This document shows, piece after piece, positions 1-7,494 of a DNA stretch of 64,000 bases (positions within the stretch are counted from its first letter, which is position 1; the number at the start of each line of letters is the position of its first letter). The position numbers were made by a program, and so were the translations under genes. Under the pieces are notes generated by a model. That model saw only the letters and a list, made by a program, of their open reading frames with translations. It was not told the origin of the DNA and made no database searches. Source of the stretch: Streptomyces sp. TRM70350 (lineage in GTDB: Bacteria; Actinomycetota; Actinomycetes; Streptomycetales; Streptomycetaceae); contig NZ_JAHUXH010000005.1 of assembly GCF_019219825.1 (NCBI RefSeq), positions 310,001-374,000 of the forward strand, given 5' to 3'.

Positions 1-853
1 CGGCCGAGCCGCCCAGCGCGGCGCCGATGCCGAGCAGCAGTCGGCCGGGGTGCCGGGTGACAAGCGTGCCGAGCGGGAAGCGGGACGTCGGCGCGGGTGT
101 CTTCGCCTGCGTCCGCGCCTCCGGCTGGGCCTGCGCCGACGCCTCGGTCGGCGGCGTGAACACCGGTGACTCGGAGACCGCCGTACGCACCCAGAGGCCG
201 ACCACGACGAGCACGGTGCTGAGCAGGAACGGGATCCGCCAGGCCCAGTCGGTGAAGCCGTCCCGGCCCGCGATGTTCAGCGTGGGCAGGATGACCGCGC
301 TGGACAGCAGGAAGCCGAGCGAGGGGCCGACGTTCGGGATGGACGCGTACAGCGCGCGGCGTCCGGGCGGCGCGTGCTCCGCGGCGAGCAGCACCGCCCC
401 GCCCCACTCGCCGCCCATGCTCACGCCCTGCAGCAGACGGAGCGTCACCAGCAGGACGGGGGCGAGGAGTCCGGCGGTCTCGTAGGTGGGGAGCAGTCCT
501 ACGCCGACCGTTGCCACGCCCATCAGCAAGAGGGAGGCGACCAGGGCACGGCGGCGGCCGAGGCGGTCACCGATCGTGCCGAACAGCGCGACACCCAGAG
601 GGCGGGCGAGGAAGGCCGCTGCGAACGTGAGGAACGCGGCCAGGGAGGAGACGGTCGCGTTGCCGGAGGGGAAGAAGGCGGGTCCGAGGACGAGTGCGCT
701 GGCGGTGCCGTACACCGCGAAGTCGTAGTACTCGATCGTCGTGCCGACCAGGCTCGCGGCGGCGACCCGCGACGCCTTGGTCCCGTCGGTCGCGGGGGCC
801 GGCTGTGGGGACGTAACGATCATGGGCGTGGCCTGGGACGGCAATTCGGGCAT
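1..853 (-). CDS. MHS-family MFS transporter, partial (runs off left edge)
   Basis: Reading the minus strand from ATG 853 gives an uninterrupted frame to base 1, about 284 residues. It shows the metabolite:H+ symporter (MHS) signature: an early GTTIEYYDF segment at the first membrane helix, GDRLGRRRAL in the loop between TM2 and TM3, and RLLQGVSMGGEWGGAVLLAAE in TM4-5, followed by a hydrophilic Ala/Gln/Glu-rich central loop before TM7. MHS proteins import or export small organic acids and zwitterions with protons. The C-terminal half lies outside the window. ATG 823 is an alternative start 10 codons downstream; neither has a strong Shine-Dalgarno sequence. It is divergent from the biosynthetic operon beginning at 1277 and could export or import something for it, but this is inference. 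Confidence 0.85.
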   Translation of the reverse strand, partial: MPELPSQATPMIVTSPQPAPATDGTKASRVAAASLVGTTIEYYDFAVYGTASALVLGPAFFPSGNATVSSLAAFLTFAAAFLARPLGVALFGTIGDRLGRRRALVASLLLMGVATVGVGLLPTYETAGLLAPVLLVTLRLLQGVSMGGEWGGAVLLAAEHAPPGRRALYASIPNVGPSLGFLLSSAVILPTLNIAGRDGFTDWAWRIPFLLSTVLVVVGLWVRTAVSESPVFTPPTEASAQAQPEARTQAKTPAPTSRFPLGTLVTRHPGRLLLGIGAALGGSA

Positions 854-1276
854 GGGGAATCCATTCCGATACGCCCGGCCCGTGTGGTCCGGGTTCTGGT
901 GGGGAGCGCGAAGCACCCTAAGCCCGGGAATTCAATTTCGACAAGGAATTCGACAGGGAAGCCGTGCCGTTCGAAAAGCCGGACGGCGGAGTCTTCTATT
1001 TACACGCGTTACCAGCGACGAAACACCTGATGCGGCCATGAGTTCGGACAGATCAATCCAATGCATACCCTCCAGGGCTGTCAATCCTCGCCACCTGTCA
1101 ACTCGCTGTCATTATTTATGCACTACTCGACATGAATATTCATCCTTCGCTACACCTTGCCAACGGCTGATCACACACGGAATGCTGAGATCCGAAGGAA
1201 GTTGAAACTTCTACGACCATCGAATTTCGGACACCGGGCATTGGAAGGATCCACGGAGGGGGAAGAAGTATTACCC
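854..1276. promoter_or_regulatory. Divergent intergenic region, AT-rich, with a 12-bp palindrome
   Basis: This 420-bp gap separates the MFS gene from the 3,4-AHBA operon and is much richer in A/T than the coding DNA around it. A perfect palindrome ATGAATATTCAT lies at 1132-1143, about 135 bp upstream of the first operon gene. No convincing open frame is visible. It most likely carries both promoters and a regulator site; the binding protein cannot be told from the sequence. Confidence 0.5.
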
Positions 1277-2113
1277 ATGCTGAAAAACGGCAAGCTATTT
1301 CGCTTGAGAAGACTTTCGCTGGCCGGAGACGGCCGGCATCTCCTCGTACCGCTCGACCACAGCGTTTCGGACGGACCGATCGTCCCCGCCGACAAGTGGG
1401 ACGACCTGTTGCGCGCGCTGGTGGACGGCGGGGCCGACGGGATCATCGTCCACAAGGGACGTGCCCGCGCCTTCGCCCCGGACATCCTCAAGAGCTGCGC
1501 CCTGGTGGTGCACCTGAGCGCCAGCACCGCCCACTCCGCCGACGTGCACGCCAAGGTGCTGGTCGCCGACGTCGAGGAGGCGCTGCGGCTCGGTGCGGAC
1601 GCGGTGAGCGTCCACGTCAACATCGGCTCGGACACCGAGGCCCAGCAGCTGGCCGATCTCGGGGCGGTGGCACGTTCCTGCGACGCGTGGGGCATGCCGC
1701 TGATCGCGATGGTCTACCCCCGCGGCCCGCGGATCGCGGACCCGCACGCCCCGGCCCTTCTCGCGCATCTGGCCAACGTGGCCGCGGACCTGGGCGCGGA
1801 CATGGTGAAGACCTCCGTCGCCCTGCCGCTGGAGCGGATGGCCGAGGTGGTGGCGGACAGCCCCATCCCGATCCTCGCGGCCGGCGGTCCGCCGGACGGC
1901 TCCGACCTCGTCGCGTACGGCACCGCGGTGATGGGCGCCGGCTGCCAGGGGCTGGCCATCGGCCGCCGGATCTTCTCGGCGCCCTCCCCCTGTGCGCTGG
2001 TGTCCCGGCTCGCCGCCGTCGTGCACGGCCGGTCCCAGGACGCGGGCAGCGCCACGGACATGAGCACGAACTCCCCCACCGACTACTCGACGATCGTGGC
2101 AGGTGTCGCATGA
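1277..2113 (+). CDS. GriI-like aldolase (2-amino-4,5-dihydroxy-6-oxo-heptanoate 7-phosphate synthase)
   Basis: A 278-residue class I DhnA-type aldolase. Family members (GriI) condense aspartate semialdehyde with dihydroxyacetone phosphate, the first step to 3-amino-4-hydroxybenzoate. Visible features are the N-terminal LVPLDHSVSDGP segment, GGADGIIVHKG, VSVHVNIGS, the MVYPRGPR strand, and GADMVKTS, whose Lys (about residue 180) is the expected Schiff-base lysine, followed by ILAAGGPP and the phosphate-binding end AIGRRIF. I chose ATG 1277, preceded by a purine-rich GGAGGGG stretch, rather than upstream in-frame codons because homologues begin at this point. It overlaps the next gene by ATGA. 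It is the first gene of an operon-like run to 15175. Confidence 0.9.
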   Translation: MLKNGKLFRLRRLSLAGDGRHLLVPLDHSVSDGPIVPADKWDDLLRALVDGGADGIIVHKGRARAFAPDILKSCALVVHLSASTAHSADVHAKVLVADVEEALRLGADAVSVHVNIGSDTEAQQLADLGAVARSCDAWGMPLIAMVYPRGPRIADPHAPALLAHLANVAADLGADMVKTSVALPLERMAEVVADSPIPILAAGGPPDGSDLVAYGTAVMGAGCQGLAIGRRIFSAPSPCALVSRLAAVVHGRSQDAGSATDMSTNSPTDYSTIVAGVA

Positions 2114-3303
2114 GGTTCGCTTGGATCGATCTCCGTGAAGTACCCACACAGCAGGTCCAAGCCGTCGTGGACGCGGCCGTGCACGCCAGGATGACCGGCG
2201 TGGTTTCCGCCGACGCGGAGCTGCTCGGATCCCTGCCACCGACGGTCACGCGGGTGCTGGCGCCCGGGAGCCCGACCGTCAAGAAGGCCACCGCCGACAA
2301 GGAAGCGCGGGACAAAGCAGCCAAGGACACCGCGAAGCAGGCCACACCGCCCACCGGATGGGACGTCCTCCTGCGGACGTTCACCACCCAGGACGAGCTG
2401 GACGCCCTCGCCGCGGACAACCGCGCCGCCGGCCCGGGCACTCCCGGCACCGGAACGCCCGTCGCCGGCTTCGTCGACGTACGCGACGACCGCACCCTGC
2501 AGCTGTCGTGCGCGGGCGCCATGGCGCTGCCGTACACCGTCATCCACTTCGCCGACCCGACCAAGATCCCGCTGGAGATCGTGCTCGCCGCGGCGGAGTC
2601 GGCCGAGGGCAAGCTGGTGACCGTCGTCGACGGCCTGGAGGAGGCGGCGATCGTCTTCGACGTGCTGGAGCGGGGCTCGGACGGCATCCTGTTCACACCC
2701 CGCAGCGCCGACGAGGTGTTCGCCCTGGCCCGGCTGCTTCAGGCCACCACACCCCAACTGGAGCTGTCCACGCTGACCGTGGAGAGCATCCGGCACGTCG
2801 GGCTCGGCGACCGGGTCTGTGTGGACACCTGCTCGCACTTCGAGGAGGACGAGGGCATCCTCGTCGGCTCCTACTCCTCCGGGTTCGTGCTGTGCTGCAG
2901 CGAGACCCACCCGCTGCCGTACATGCCGACCAGGCCGTTCCGGGTCAACGCGGGCGCCCTGCACTCGTACACGCTCGGCCCCGACAACCGCACCAACTAC
3001 CTCAGCGAGGTCGGCTCCGGCACCGCCCTGCTGGCGGTCGGCGCCGACGGGCGCACCCGGCGGGTGGTGGTCGGCCGCGCCAAGCTGGAGTCCCGGCCGC
3101 TGCTGGAGATCCGCACCCACGCCGAGGACGGACGGCTGGTCAGCCTCACCGTGCAGGACGACTGGCACGTACGGGTGCTCGGCCCCGGCGGCAAGGTCCT
3201 CAACGTCACCGAACTGCAGACGGGCGACGAACTGCTCGGCTACCTGGCCACGGACAAGCGCCATGTCGGCCTCCCCATCGGCGAGTTCTGCAAGGAGGTC
3301 TGA
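2110..3303 (+). CDS. GriH-like 3,4-AHBA synthase (DHQS II family)
   Basis: A 397-residue protein of the archaeal-type (class II) 3-dehydroquinate synthase family. In the grixazone pathway GriH cyclises and aromatises the GriI product to 3-amino-4-hydroxybenzoic acid. The sequence opens with MRFAWIDLRE and contains the family's VEYVPTEREN-like core in the form SCGAMALPYTVIHFADPTKIP preceded region, IPLEIVLAAAE, GSDGILF, the nucleotide-binding-like VGLGDRVCVDTCSHF, GILVGSYSSGF and PFRVNAGALHSYTL. A Lys/Ala/Asp-rich linker follows residue 55. Start ATG 2110 overlaps the upstream stop. Together with the aldolase this fixes 3,4-AHBA as the likely starter of the cluster. Confidence 0.9.
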   Translation: MRFAWIDLREVPTQQVQAVVDAAVHARMTGVVSADAELLGSLPPTVTRVLAPGSPTVKKATADKEARDKAAKDTAKQATPPTGWDVLLRTFTTQDELDALAADNRAAGPGTPGTGTPVAGFVDVRDDRTLQLSCAGAMALPYTVIHFADPTKIPLEIVLAAAESAEGKLVTVVDGLEEAAIVFDVLERGSDGILFTPRSADEVFALARLLQATTPQLELSTLTVESIRHVGLGDRVCVDTCSHFEEDEGILVGSYSSGFVLCCSETHPLPYMPTRPFRVNAGALHSYTLGPDNRTNYLSEVGSGTALLAVGADGRTRRVVVGRAKLESRPLLEIRTHAEDGRLVSLTVQDDWHVRVLGPGGKVLNVTELQTGDELLGYLATDKRHVGLPIGEFCKEV

Positions 3304-3308
3304 GCTTC

Positions 3309-4739
3309 ATGGGCGAACTCGCCGCGAACGTCGCGCCGGACCACCACGACGACGGCATGCGGTCCCTCGTCCGCAGTCTCCTCGACGCGCACGACGAGGA
3401 ACTCCCCTACCTGTCCCACCGCCAGGAGACGCTCACCCGGTCTCAGTTGCGGGACCGCGTCGCCAAACAGGCCGCGGTCCTCGCCGGACACGGCATCGGG
3501 GCGGGCAGCACCGTAGGCCTGCGGACACCGCCCAGCTTCACCCAGGTCGAGGTGCTGCTCGCGCTGTGGGGGCTCGGCGCCCAGGTGCTGCTCTTCGACT
3601 TCCGGCTCAAACCGGCCGAGGTCAGCGCGCTCTGCGCCTGCTGCCGACCGCAGTTCATGGTCAGCGCGGGCACCAACGTCCGGGCGACGTTCGGTTTCCG
3701 GTCCGAGTACGAGGTCGTCACCGAGCGCCTCGGCGGCGGTCGCCCGGCCGGCACCGGCCACCGGCTGGTCCAGTTCAGCTCGGGCTCCACCGGACGGCCG
3801 AAGGTGATCGGCAGAACCGCACGGTCACTCGCCGCCGAGGTGGACCGGTTCACCCACATCGCGGGCATGCCCGGCGCGGGGGACCGGCTGCTGCTGCTCA
3901 GCTCGACGGCGCACAGCTTCGGACTGATCGCCGGGCTGCTGCACTCGCTCGCGGCCGGGGTCTGCGTGGTCTTCGCCCCCCGGATCTCCGCCCGCGACAT
4001 CCTCGGGACCGCGGTGGAGCACCGGATCACCGCCTTGTTCGGGGTGCCCATGCACTACGAACTGCTCGCCGCCGCCTCCGATCCCCCCGCGCTGCCCGAC
4101 CTGAGGGTCGCGGTGTCGGGCGGTGAGCTGATGCCCCCGCAGGTCGCGGCGCGGTTCGCGGAACGCTACGGGCTCACGGTCGGCGAGTCCTACGGCACCA
4201 CGGAGACCGGCGTGGTCGCCATGGACTCCCACGGCACGCTGCGGCCGGCGGTCGGCCGGGCCGCACCGGGCGTCGTGGTACGGGAACACCTGGGCGAACT
4301 GGATGTCGCCCTCGACGAGTCGCCGTACCTCTTCGGCTCCGGCGGCACCCAGTACGCGGACGGCTGGCTGCACACCAGGGACCGCGCCACGGTGGACGCC
4401 TCCGGGACGGTGCTGGTGCACGGCCGCGCGGACTCCCTCGTCGTGATCGGCGGCCTCAAGGTGGACCTCCTGGAGGTCGAGAACGTGCTCCGCGAGCATC
4501 CGGCGGTGCAGCAGGCGGTCCTGGTCCACGAGGGCGTGACCGAGGCGTACGTCGCGGTGGCCGACGGGGCCGAGCGGCCGTCCGAGGCGGAACTGCTGCG
4601 CTGGTGCCGCGAGCGACTGGCCGACTACAAGCTGCCGCGGGTGATCCGCGTGCTGGAGTCCCTGCCCCGCACGTCCAACGGGAAGCTGCTGCGCCAGGCG
4701 ACGGTACTGCAGGCGGCCTTGCCGGGCAGCGGCGGGTAG
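3309..4739 (+). CDS. Acyl-AMP ligase (ANL superfamily), probable 3,4-AHBA activation
   Basis: A 476-residue adenylate-forming enzyme. The P-loop is QFSSGSTGRPKVI (about residue 156), the aromatic/acid-binding region includes AHSFGLIAGLLHSL, the A5 motif is GESYGTTETG, then a shortened GWLHTRDRA (A7) and the A10 lysine region PRTSNGKLLRQ. The size and short A7-A8 segment resemble benzoate-type ligases that load discrete carrier proteins. Lying between the 3,4-AHBA genes and two carrier proteins, it most plausibly adenylates 3,4-AHBA and transfers it to one of them; substrate is inference. Start ATG 3309 comes 6 bp after the GriH-like stop, with GGAGGTC just upstream. A 100-bp gap with short repeats (TTCCGA and CCCTCAC) follows. 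Confidence 0.85.
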   Translation: MGELAANVAPDHHDDGMRSLVRSLLDAHDEELPYLSHRQETLTRSQLRDRVAKQAAVLAGHGIGAGSTVGLRTPPSFTQVEVLLALWGLGAQVLLFDFRLKPAEVSALCACCRPQFMVSAGTNVRATFGFRSEYEVVTERLGGGRPAGTGHRLVQFSSGSTGRPKVIGRTARSLAAEVDRFTHIAGMPGAGDRLLLLSSTAHSFGLIAGLLHSLAAGVCVVFAPRISARDILGTAVEHRITALFGVPMHYELLAAASDPPALPDLRVAVSGGELMPPQVAARFAERYGLTVGESYGTTETGVVAMDSHGTLRPAVGRAAPGVVVREHLGELDVALDESPYLFGSGGTQYADGWLHTRDRATVDASGTVLVHGRADSLVVIGGLKVDLLEVENVLREHPAVQQAVLVHEGVTEAYVAVADGAERPSEAELLRWCRERLADYKLPRVIRVLESLPRTSNGKLLRQATVLQAALPGSGG

Positions 4740-4842
4740 CGGCGGGCAGCCGCGGGTTTCCTGCCCTCTGCTCCCTTTCCGACCCTCACGTTCCGAATCC
4801 GACCCTCACAGGTTCCGAACCCCTCACGTGGAGAAAACGATC

Positions 4843-5118
4843 ATGAGTACGTCGACCCTGGAAGACGAGATCCGCGAGTTCGTCCTGACCGCGGTCATCG
4901 ACGAGATGAACGTCCTGCTGAGCCGCGACGGCATCACGGACGACAGCCCGATGACCGTCGGCGGGCTGGAAGTGGACTCACTGAGCCTGATCGAGCTGTC
5001 GATGCGGCTGGAGTCGCGGTTCGGCGTGGAGATACCGGACACCGAGATCGAGCCGCTGGCCACCCTGACCCTCGGCGGACTCGTCGCCGAGGTGATCCGT
5101 CGCGGTGCGAAGGCATGA
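4843..5118 (+). CDS. Acyl carrier protein 1
   Basis: A 91-residue carrier protein with a DSL phosphopantetheine site in GGLEVDSLSLIEL; the serine is near residue 47. The flanking helices have the usual ACP spacing (IREFVLTAVID, LESRFGVEIPD). I chose ATG 4843 because GTGGAG at 4828 reads well as its ribosome-binding site; starting at that GTG would add five residues. It overlaps the second carrier gene by ATGA. It would carry either the 3,4-AHBA starter or the malonyl extender in a discrete (type II) PKS. No phosphopantetheinyl transferase is in the window. Confidence 0.9.
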   Translation: MSTSTLEDEIREFVLTAVIDEMNVLLSRDGITDDSPMTVGGLEVDSLSLIELSMRLESRFGVEIPDTEIEPLATLTLGGLVAEVIRRGAKA

Positions 5119-5372
5119 GCACGGCAACCTTCACCATCGACTCCGTCCGGGAACTGCTGTCGGACCGGAACGTCTTCCCGGGACTGCCCGACGACCTGGG
5201 CGAGGACGCCGAACTGGTCCTGGACTCGCTCGGGTTGGTGTGGCTCCTGCACGTGATCGAGGAACGCTACGGCCTGGTCGTGGAGCCCAGTGACGAGGAG
5301 ATCTCCGGGCTCACCTCACTGCGGCGGCTCACCGCGTACCTGCGTGCCGTCGAGGAAGGCGGCCCGCGATGA
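5115..5372 (+). CDS. Acyl carrier protein 2
   Basis: An 85-residue second carrier with the modification site in LVLDSLGLVWLLH (serine near residue 39). It starts with ATG overlapping the stop of carrier 1 and its own stop overlaps the ketosynthase start. It is clearly divergent from carrier 1, so the two probably have separate roles, for example starter versus extender loading; which is which cannot be read from the sequence. Confidence 0.88.
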   Translation: MSTATFTIDSVRELLSDRNVFPGLPDDLGEDAELVLDSLGLVWLLHVIEERYGLVVEPSDEEISGLTSLRRLTAYLRAVEEGGPR

Positions 5373-6607
5373 GCGGTGAGGTCACGGTGACCGGATTCGG
5401 GGTACGCACCGCTTTCGGCACCGGCGCCGACGCCCTGCGGCGCGGGGTCTTCGCGGGAGTCCCCGCCTTCGCCCCCACCACCAGGTTCGACACCGGCCCG
5501 TACCGTACGCCGATGGCGGCCGCGGCTCCCGACGGCCCGGACGCGGTCGAGCACTGGGCACTGCGCCACGCGCTCGCCGAGTGCGGTACGCAGGCCCTCG
5601 ACATGGCGGGGCTGCGCCCGGGCACCCGGGCGGCGGTCCTGCTCGGCGTGGCGGGCGACCACACGAGCGTCACGCGGTACTGGCGTGCCGCCGCCGACAC
5701 CGACACGGACGCGGACACGGACGCGGACACGGTCACGGACACGGACACCGACGAGGGCGCGGACGCGGGCCCCACCGTTGTCCGGGCTGCCGACGCCGTG
5801 CCCGCCCAGCTCGCCGAACTGCTCGCCGTACGACTCGGGTTGACCGGGCCACGGCTGACCTTCACCAACGCCTGTGTCGCCTCCGCCGCCGCGATCATCC
5901 ACGGCTGCCGGCTGATCTCCTCCGGGCGGACCGACGTAGCGGTGTGCGCCGGCGGTTACCTGGTGGAGGAGGAGACCTTCGGGAAGTTCGACTCCGGGCG
6001 GGCTCTGTCCAGGGACGGCATGGTGCGCCCGTTCAGCGCCGACCGCAGCGGGCTGCTGCTGGGCGACGGGGTCGCGGCCGTCGTACTGGAGTCCGCCGAG
6101 CACACCCGGCGCCGGGGTGGCCGGCCGCTGGCCTCGGTGGTGGGCTGGGGCGCGGCCACGGACGCCCACCACATCGCCCAACCGCACCCGGAGGGCGCCG
6201 GGTTGGCGCGGGCGGCGCGGCAGGCACTGCGGCTCGCCGGCGATCCGGACGCGGCGGCTCTCGACTACGTCAATGCCCATGGCACCGGCACCAAGTACAA
6301 CGACGGCGCCGAGACCCGCGGGCTGCGCGCCGCCTTCCCGGACCGGGCGGAGTCGATTCCGGTCAGCTCCACCAAGAGCACCACCGGCCACCTCCTGGAG
6401 GCGGCGGGCGTCGTGGAGTTCGTGATCACCCTGCTGGCCCTGACGGACGGCGTACTGCCGCCGACCGCCGGGTTCTCCGCGCCGGACCCGGAGTGCGACC
6501 TCGACTACGTGCCGAACCGGCCGCGCCGGGCCGACCTGCGCCGGGCTCTCACCGTCAACGCCGCGTTCGGCGGCGCCAACACCGCACTCGTGCTGGAGCG
6601 GCCGTGA
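5369..6607 (+). CDS. Beta-ketoacyl synthase (type II PKS KS-alpha)
   Basis: A 412-residue thiolase-fold condensing enzyme. The catalytic triad is visible: cysteine in TNACVASAAA (about residue 170), histidine in NAHGTGTKYND and histidine in STKSTTGHLLEAAG. The C-terminal NAAFGGANTALVLE is typical of KS domains. Around residues 109-131 there is an unusual Asp/Thr-rich insertion encoded by a hexanucleotide-like repeat (5693-5760), probably a surface loop. It sits between the two carriers and the KS-like partner with 4-bp overlaps on both sides. It should elongate the arylcarboxyl starter with malonyl units. Confidence 0.9.
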   Translation: MSGEVTVTGFGVRTAFGTGADALRRGVFAGVPAFAPTTRFDTGPYRTPMAAAAPDGPDAVEHWALRHALAECGTQALDMAGLRPGTRAAVLLGVAGDHTSVTRYWRAAADTDTDADTDADTVTDTDTDEGADAGPTVVRAADAVPAQLAELLAVRLGLTGPRLTFTNACVASAAAIIHGCRLISSGRTDVAVCAGGYLVEEETFGKFDSGRALSRDGMVRPFSADRSGLLLGDGVAAVVLESAEHTRRRGGRPLASVVGWGAATDAHHIAQPHPEGAGLARAARQALRLAGDPDAAALDYVNAHGTGTKYNDGAETRGLRAAFPDRAESIPVSSTKSTTGHLLEAAGVVEFVITLLALTDGVLPPTAGFSAPDPECDLDYVPNRPRRADLRRALTVNAAFGGANTALVLERP

Positions 6608-7494
6608 CGAAGACGAAGACGACTCCGATCGAGAAGACCGTGCTCCGAGCACCCCTCGGCATCCTCGCCACCGCCACCGCCACCCATGGCACCGGCCGGG
6701 ACGACGACATCCCGCTGCCGAGGCTGCCCGGCTTCGTGGAGTCCGCGTTCAGCCCGCTGGCGTACGAGGTGAGCAGGCGGTGCCTGACCGAGCGGCCCGG
6801 TGGGGGCACCTCCCGGAGCGAAGCCGAGAGTGGGGGAGGCTCCCGCACCGCCGTGGCGCTGGCCAGTCTGCTGGGCGACACCACCACCGCCGACCTGGCC
6901 AGCCGGCGCATGGTGTCCGGCAAGGTCCACAACCCGCTGCTGTTCATGCAGGCCACGCCCAACTCCGTACTGGGCCACATCAGCCGGGAGTTCGGGATCA
7001 CCGGGCAGATGTTCAGCATCTCCACCTTCGACGACCCGGTGACCGAGCTCCTGACCATGGCGGATCTGCTGCTGGAGGACCCGGAGCTGGACCGCGTCCT
7101 GGTGCTGGGCGTGGAGCTGGGCGGCAGCGAACGGCTGGCCGCCATGCACCGGGAACTGGCCGCGGGGTACCGGGAACCGGCCGCGGGCCATGACAGCGGT
7201 GCGGCCCCCGGCCTCCCCGCCTCCGCCGGTCTGGCGGCCGCGGTGCTGCTCGGCCGCTGCGGGGCCGGGGCGTCGGTGACGGTCCGGTCGGCGGAGACCC
7301 CCGGCCCCGACGCCGGGCCCATCGACCGTCCCGGCGGTATCCAGCGCCTGTTCGACCTGGCCGCCGCCCACCGGCGGCTGCTGCGGGACGGCGGGAACCT
7401 GCTCCTGCCCGGCCCCGCCGCGTTCGTCCTCACCGCCGATACCGCCGACACCGCTGATACCACCGACGATACGGAGACCCATGCTCATCAGTAG
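6604..7494 (+). CDS. Short KS-like partner (chain-length-factor-like)
   Basis: A 296-residue protein starting at GTG 6604 inside the KS stop. Segments such as MVSGKVHNPLLFMQATPNSVLGHISREF and LGVELGGSERLAAMHRE look like an eroded ketosynthase fold, with no Cys-His-His triad, so it is probably the KS-beta/CLF-like partner of the upstream KS. At under 300 residues it is shorter than classical CLFs (about 400). Two oddities: an in-frame palindromic element near residues 65-82, and a C-terminal tail made of Ala-Asp-Thr repeats. It overlaps the next ligase gene by 14 bp. Confidence 0.7.
   Translation: MTKTKTTPIEKTVLRAPLGILATATATHGTGRDDDIPLPRLPGFVESAFSPLAYEVSRRCLTERPGGGTSRSEAESGGGSRTAVALASLLGDTTTADLASRRMVSGKVHNPLLFMQATPNSVLGHISREFGITGQMFSISTFDDPVTELLTMADLLLEDPELDRVLVLGVELGGSERLAAMHRELAAGYREPAAGHDSGAAPGLPASAGLAAAVLLGRCGAGASVTVRSAETPGPDAGPIDRPGGIQRLFDLAAAHRRLLRDGGNLLLPGPAAFVLTADTADTADTTDDTETHAHQ
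6799..6849. repeat. Palindromic REP-like element inside the CLF-like gene
   Basis: The arms GGTGGGGGCACCTCCC (6799-6814) and GGGGGAGGCTCCCGCACC (6832-6849) are imperfect inverted complements around a short spacer. The motif resembles the GC-rich palindromes scattered between Streptomyces genes. Here it is read in frame and adds a Gly/Ser-rich stretch to the protein. Confidence 0.6.

Noticed and set aside
1295..2239. Long minus-strand reading frames opposite the AHBA genes
   Set aside because: Arg/Gly/Val-rich shadows caused by GC bias; the plus strand carries recognisable enzyme families.
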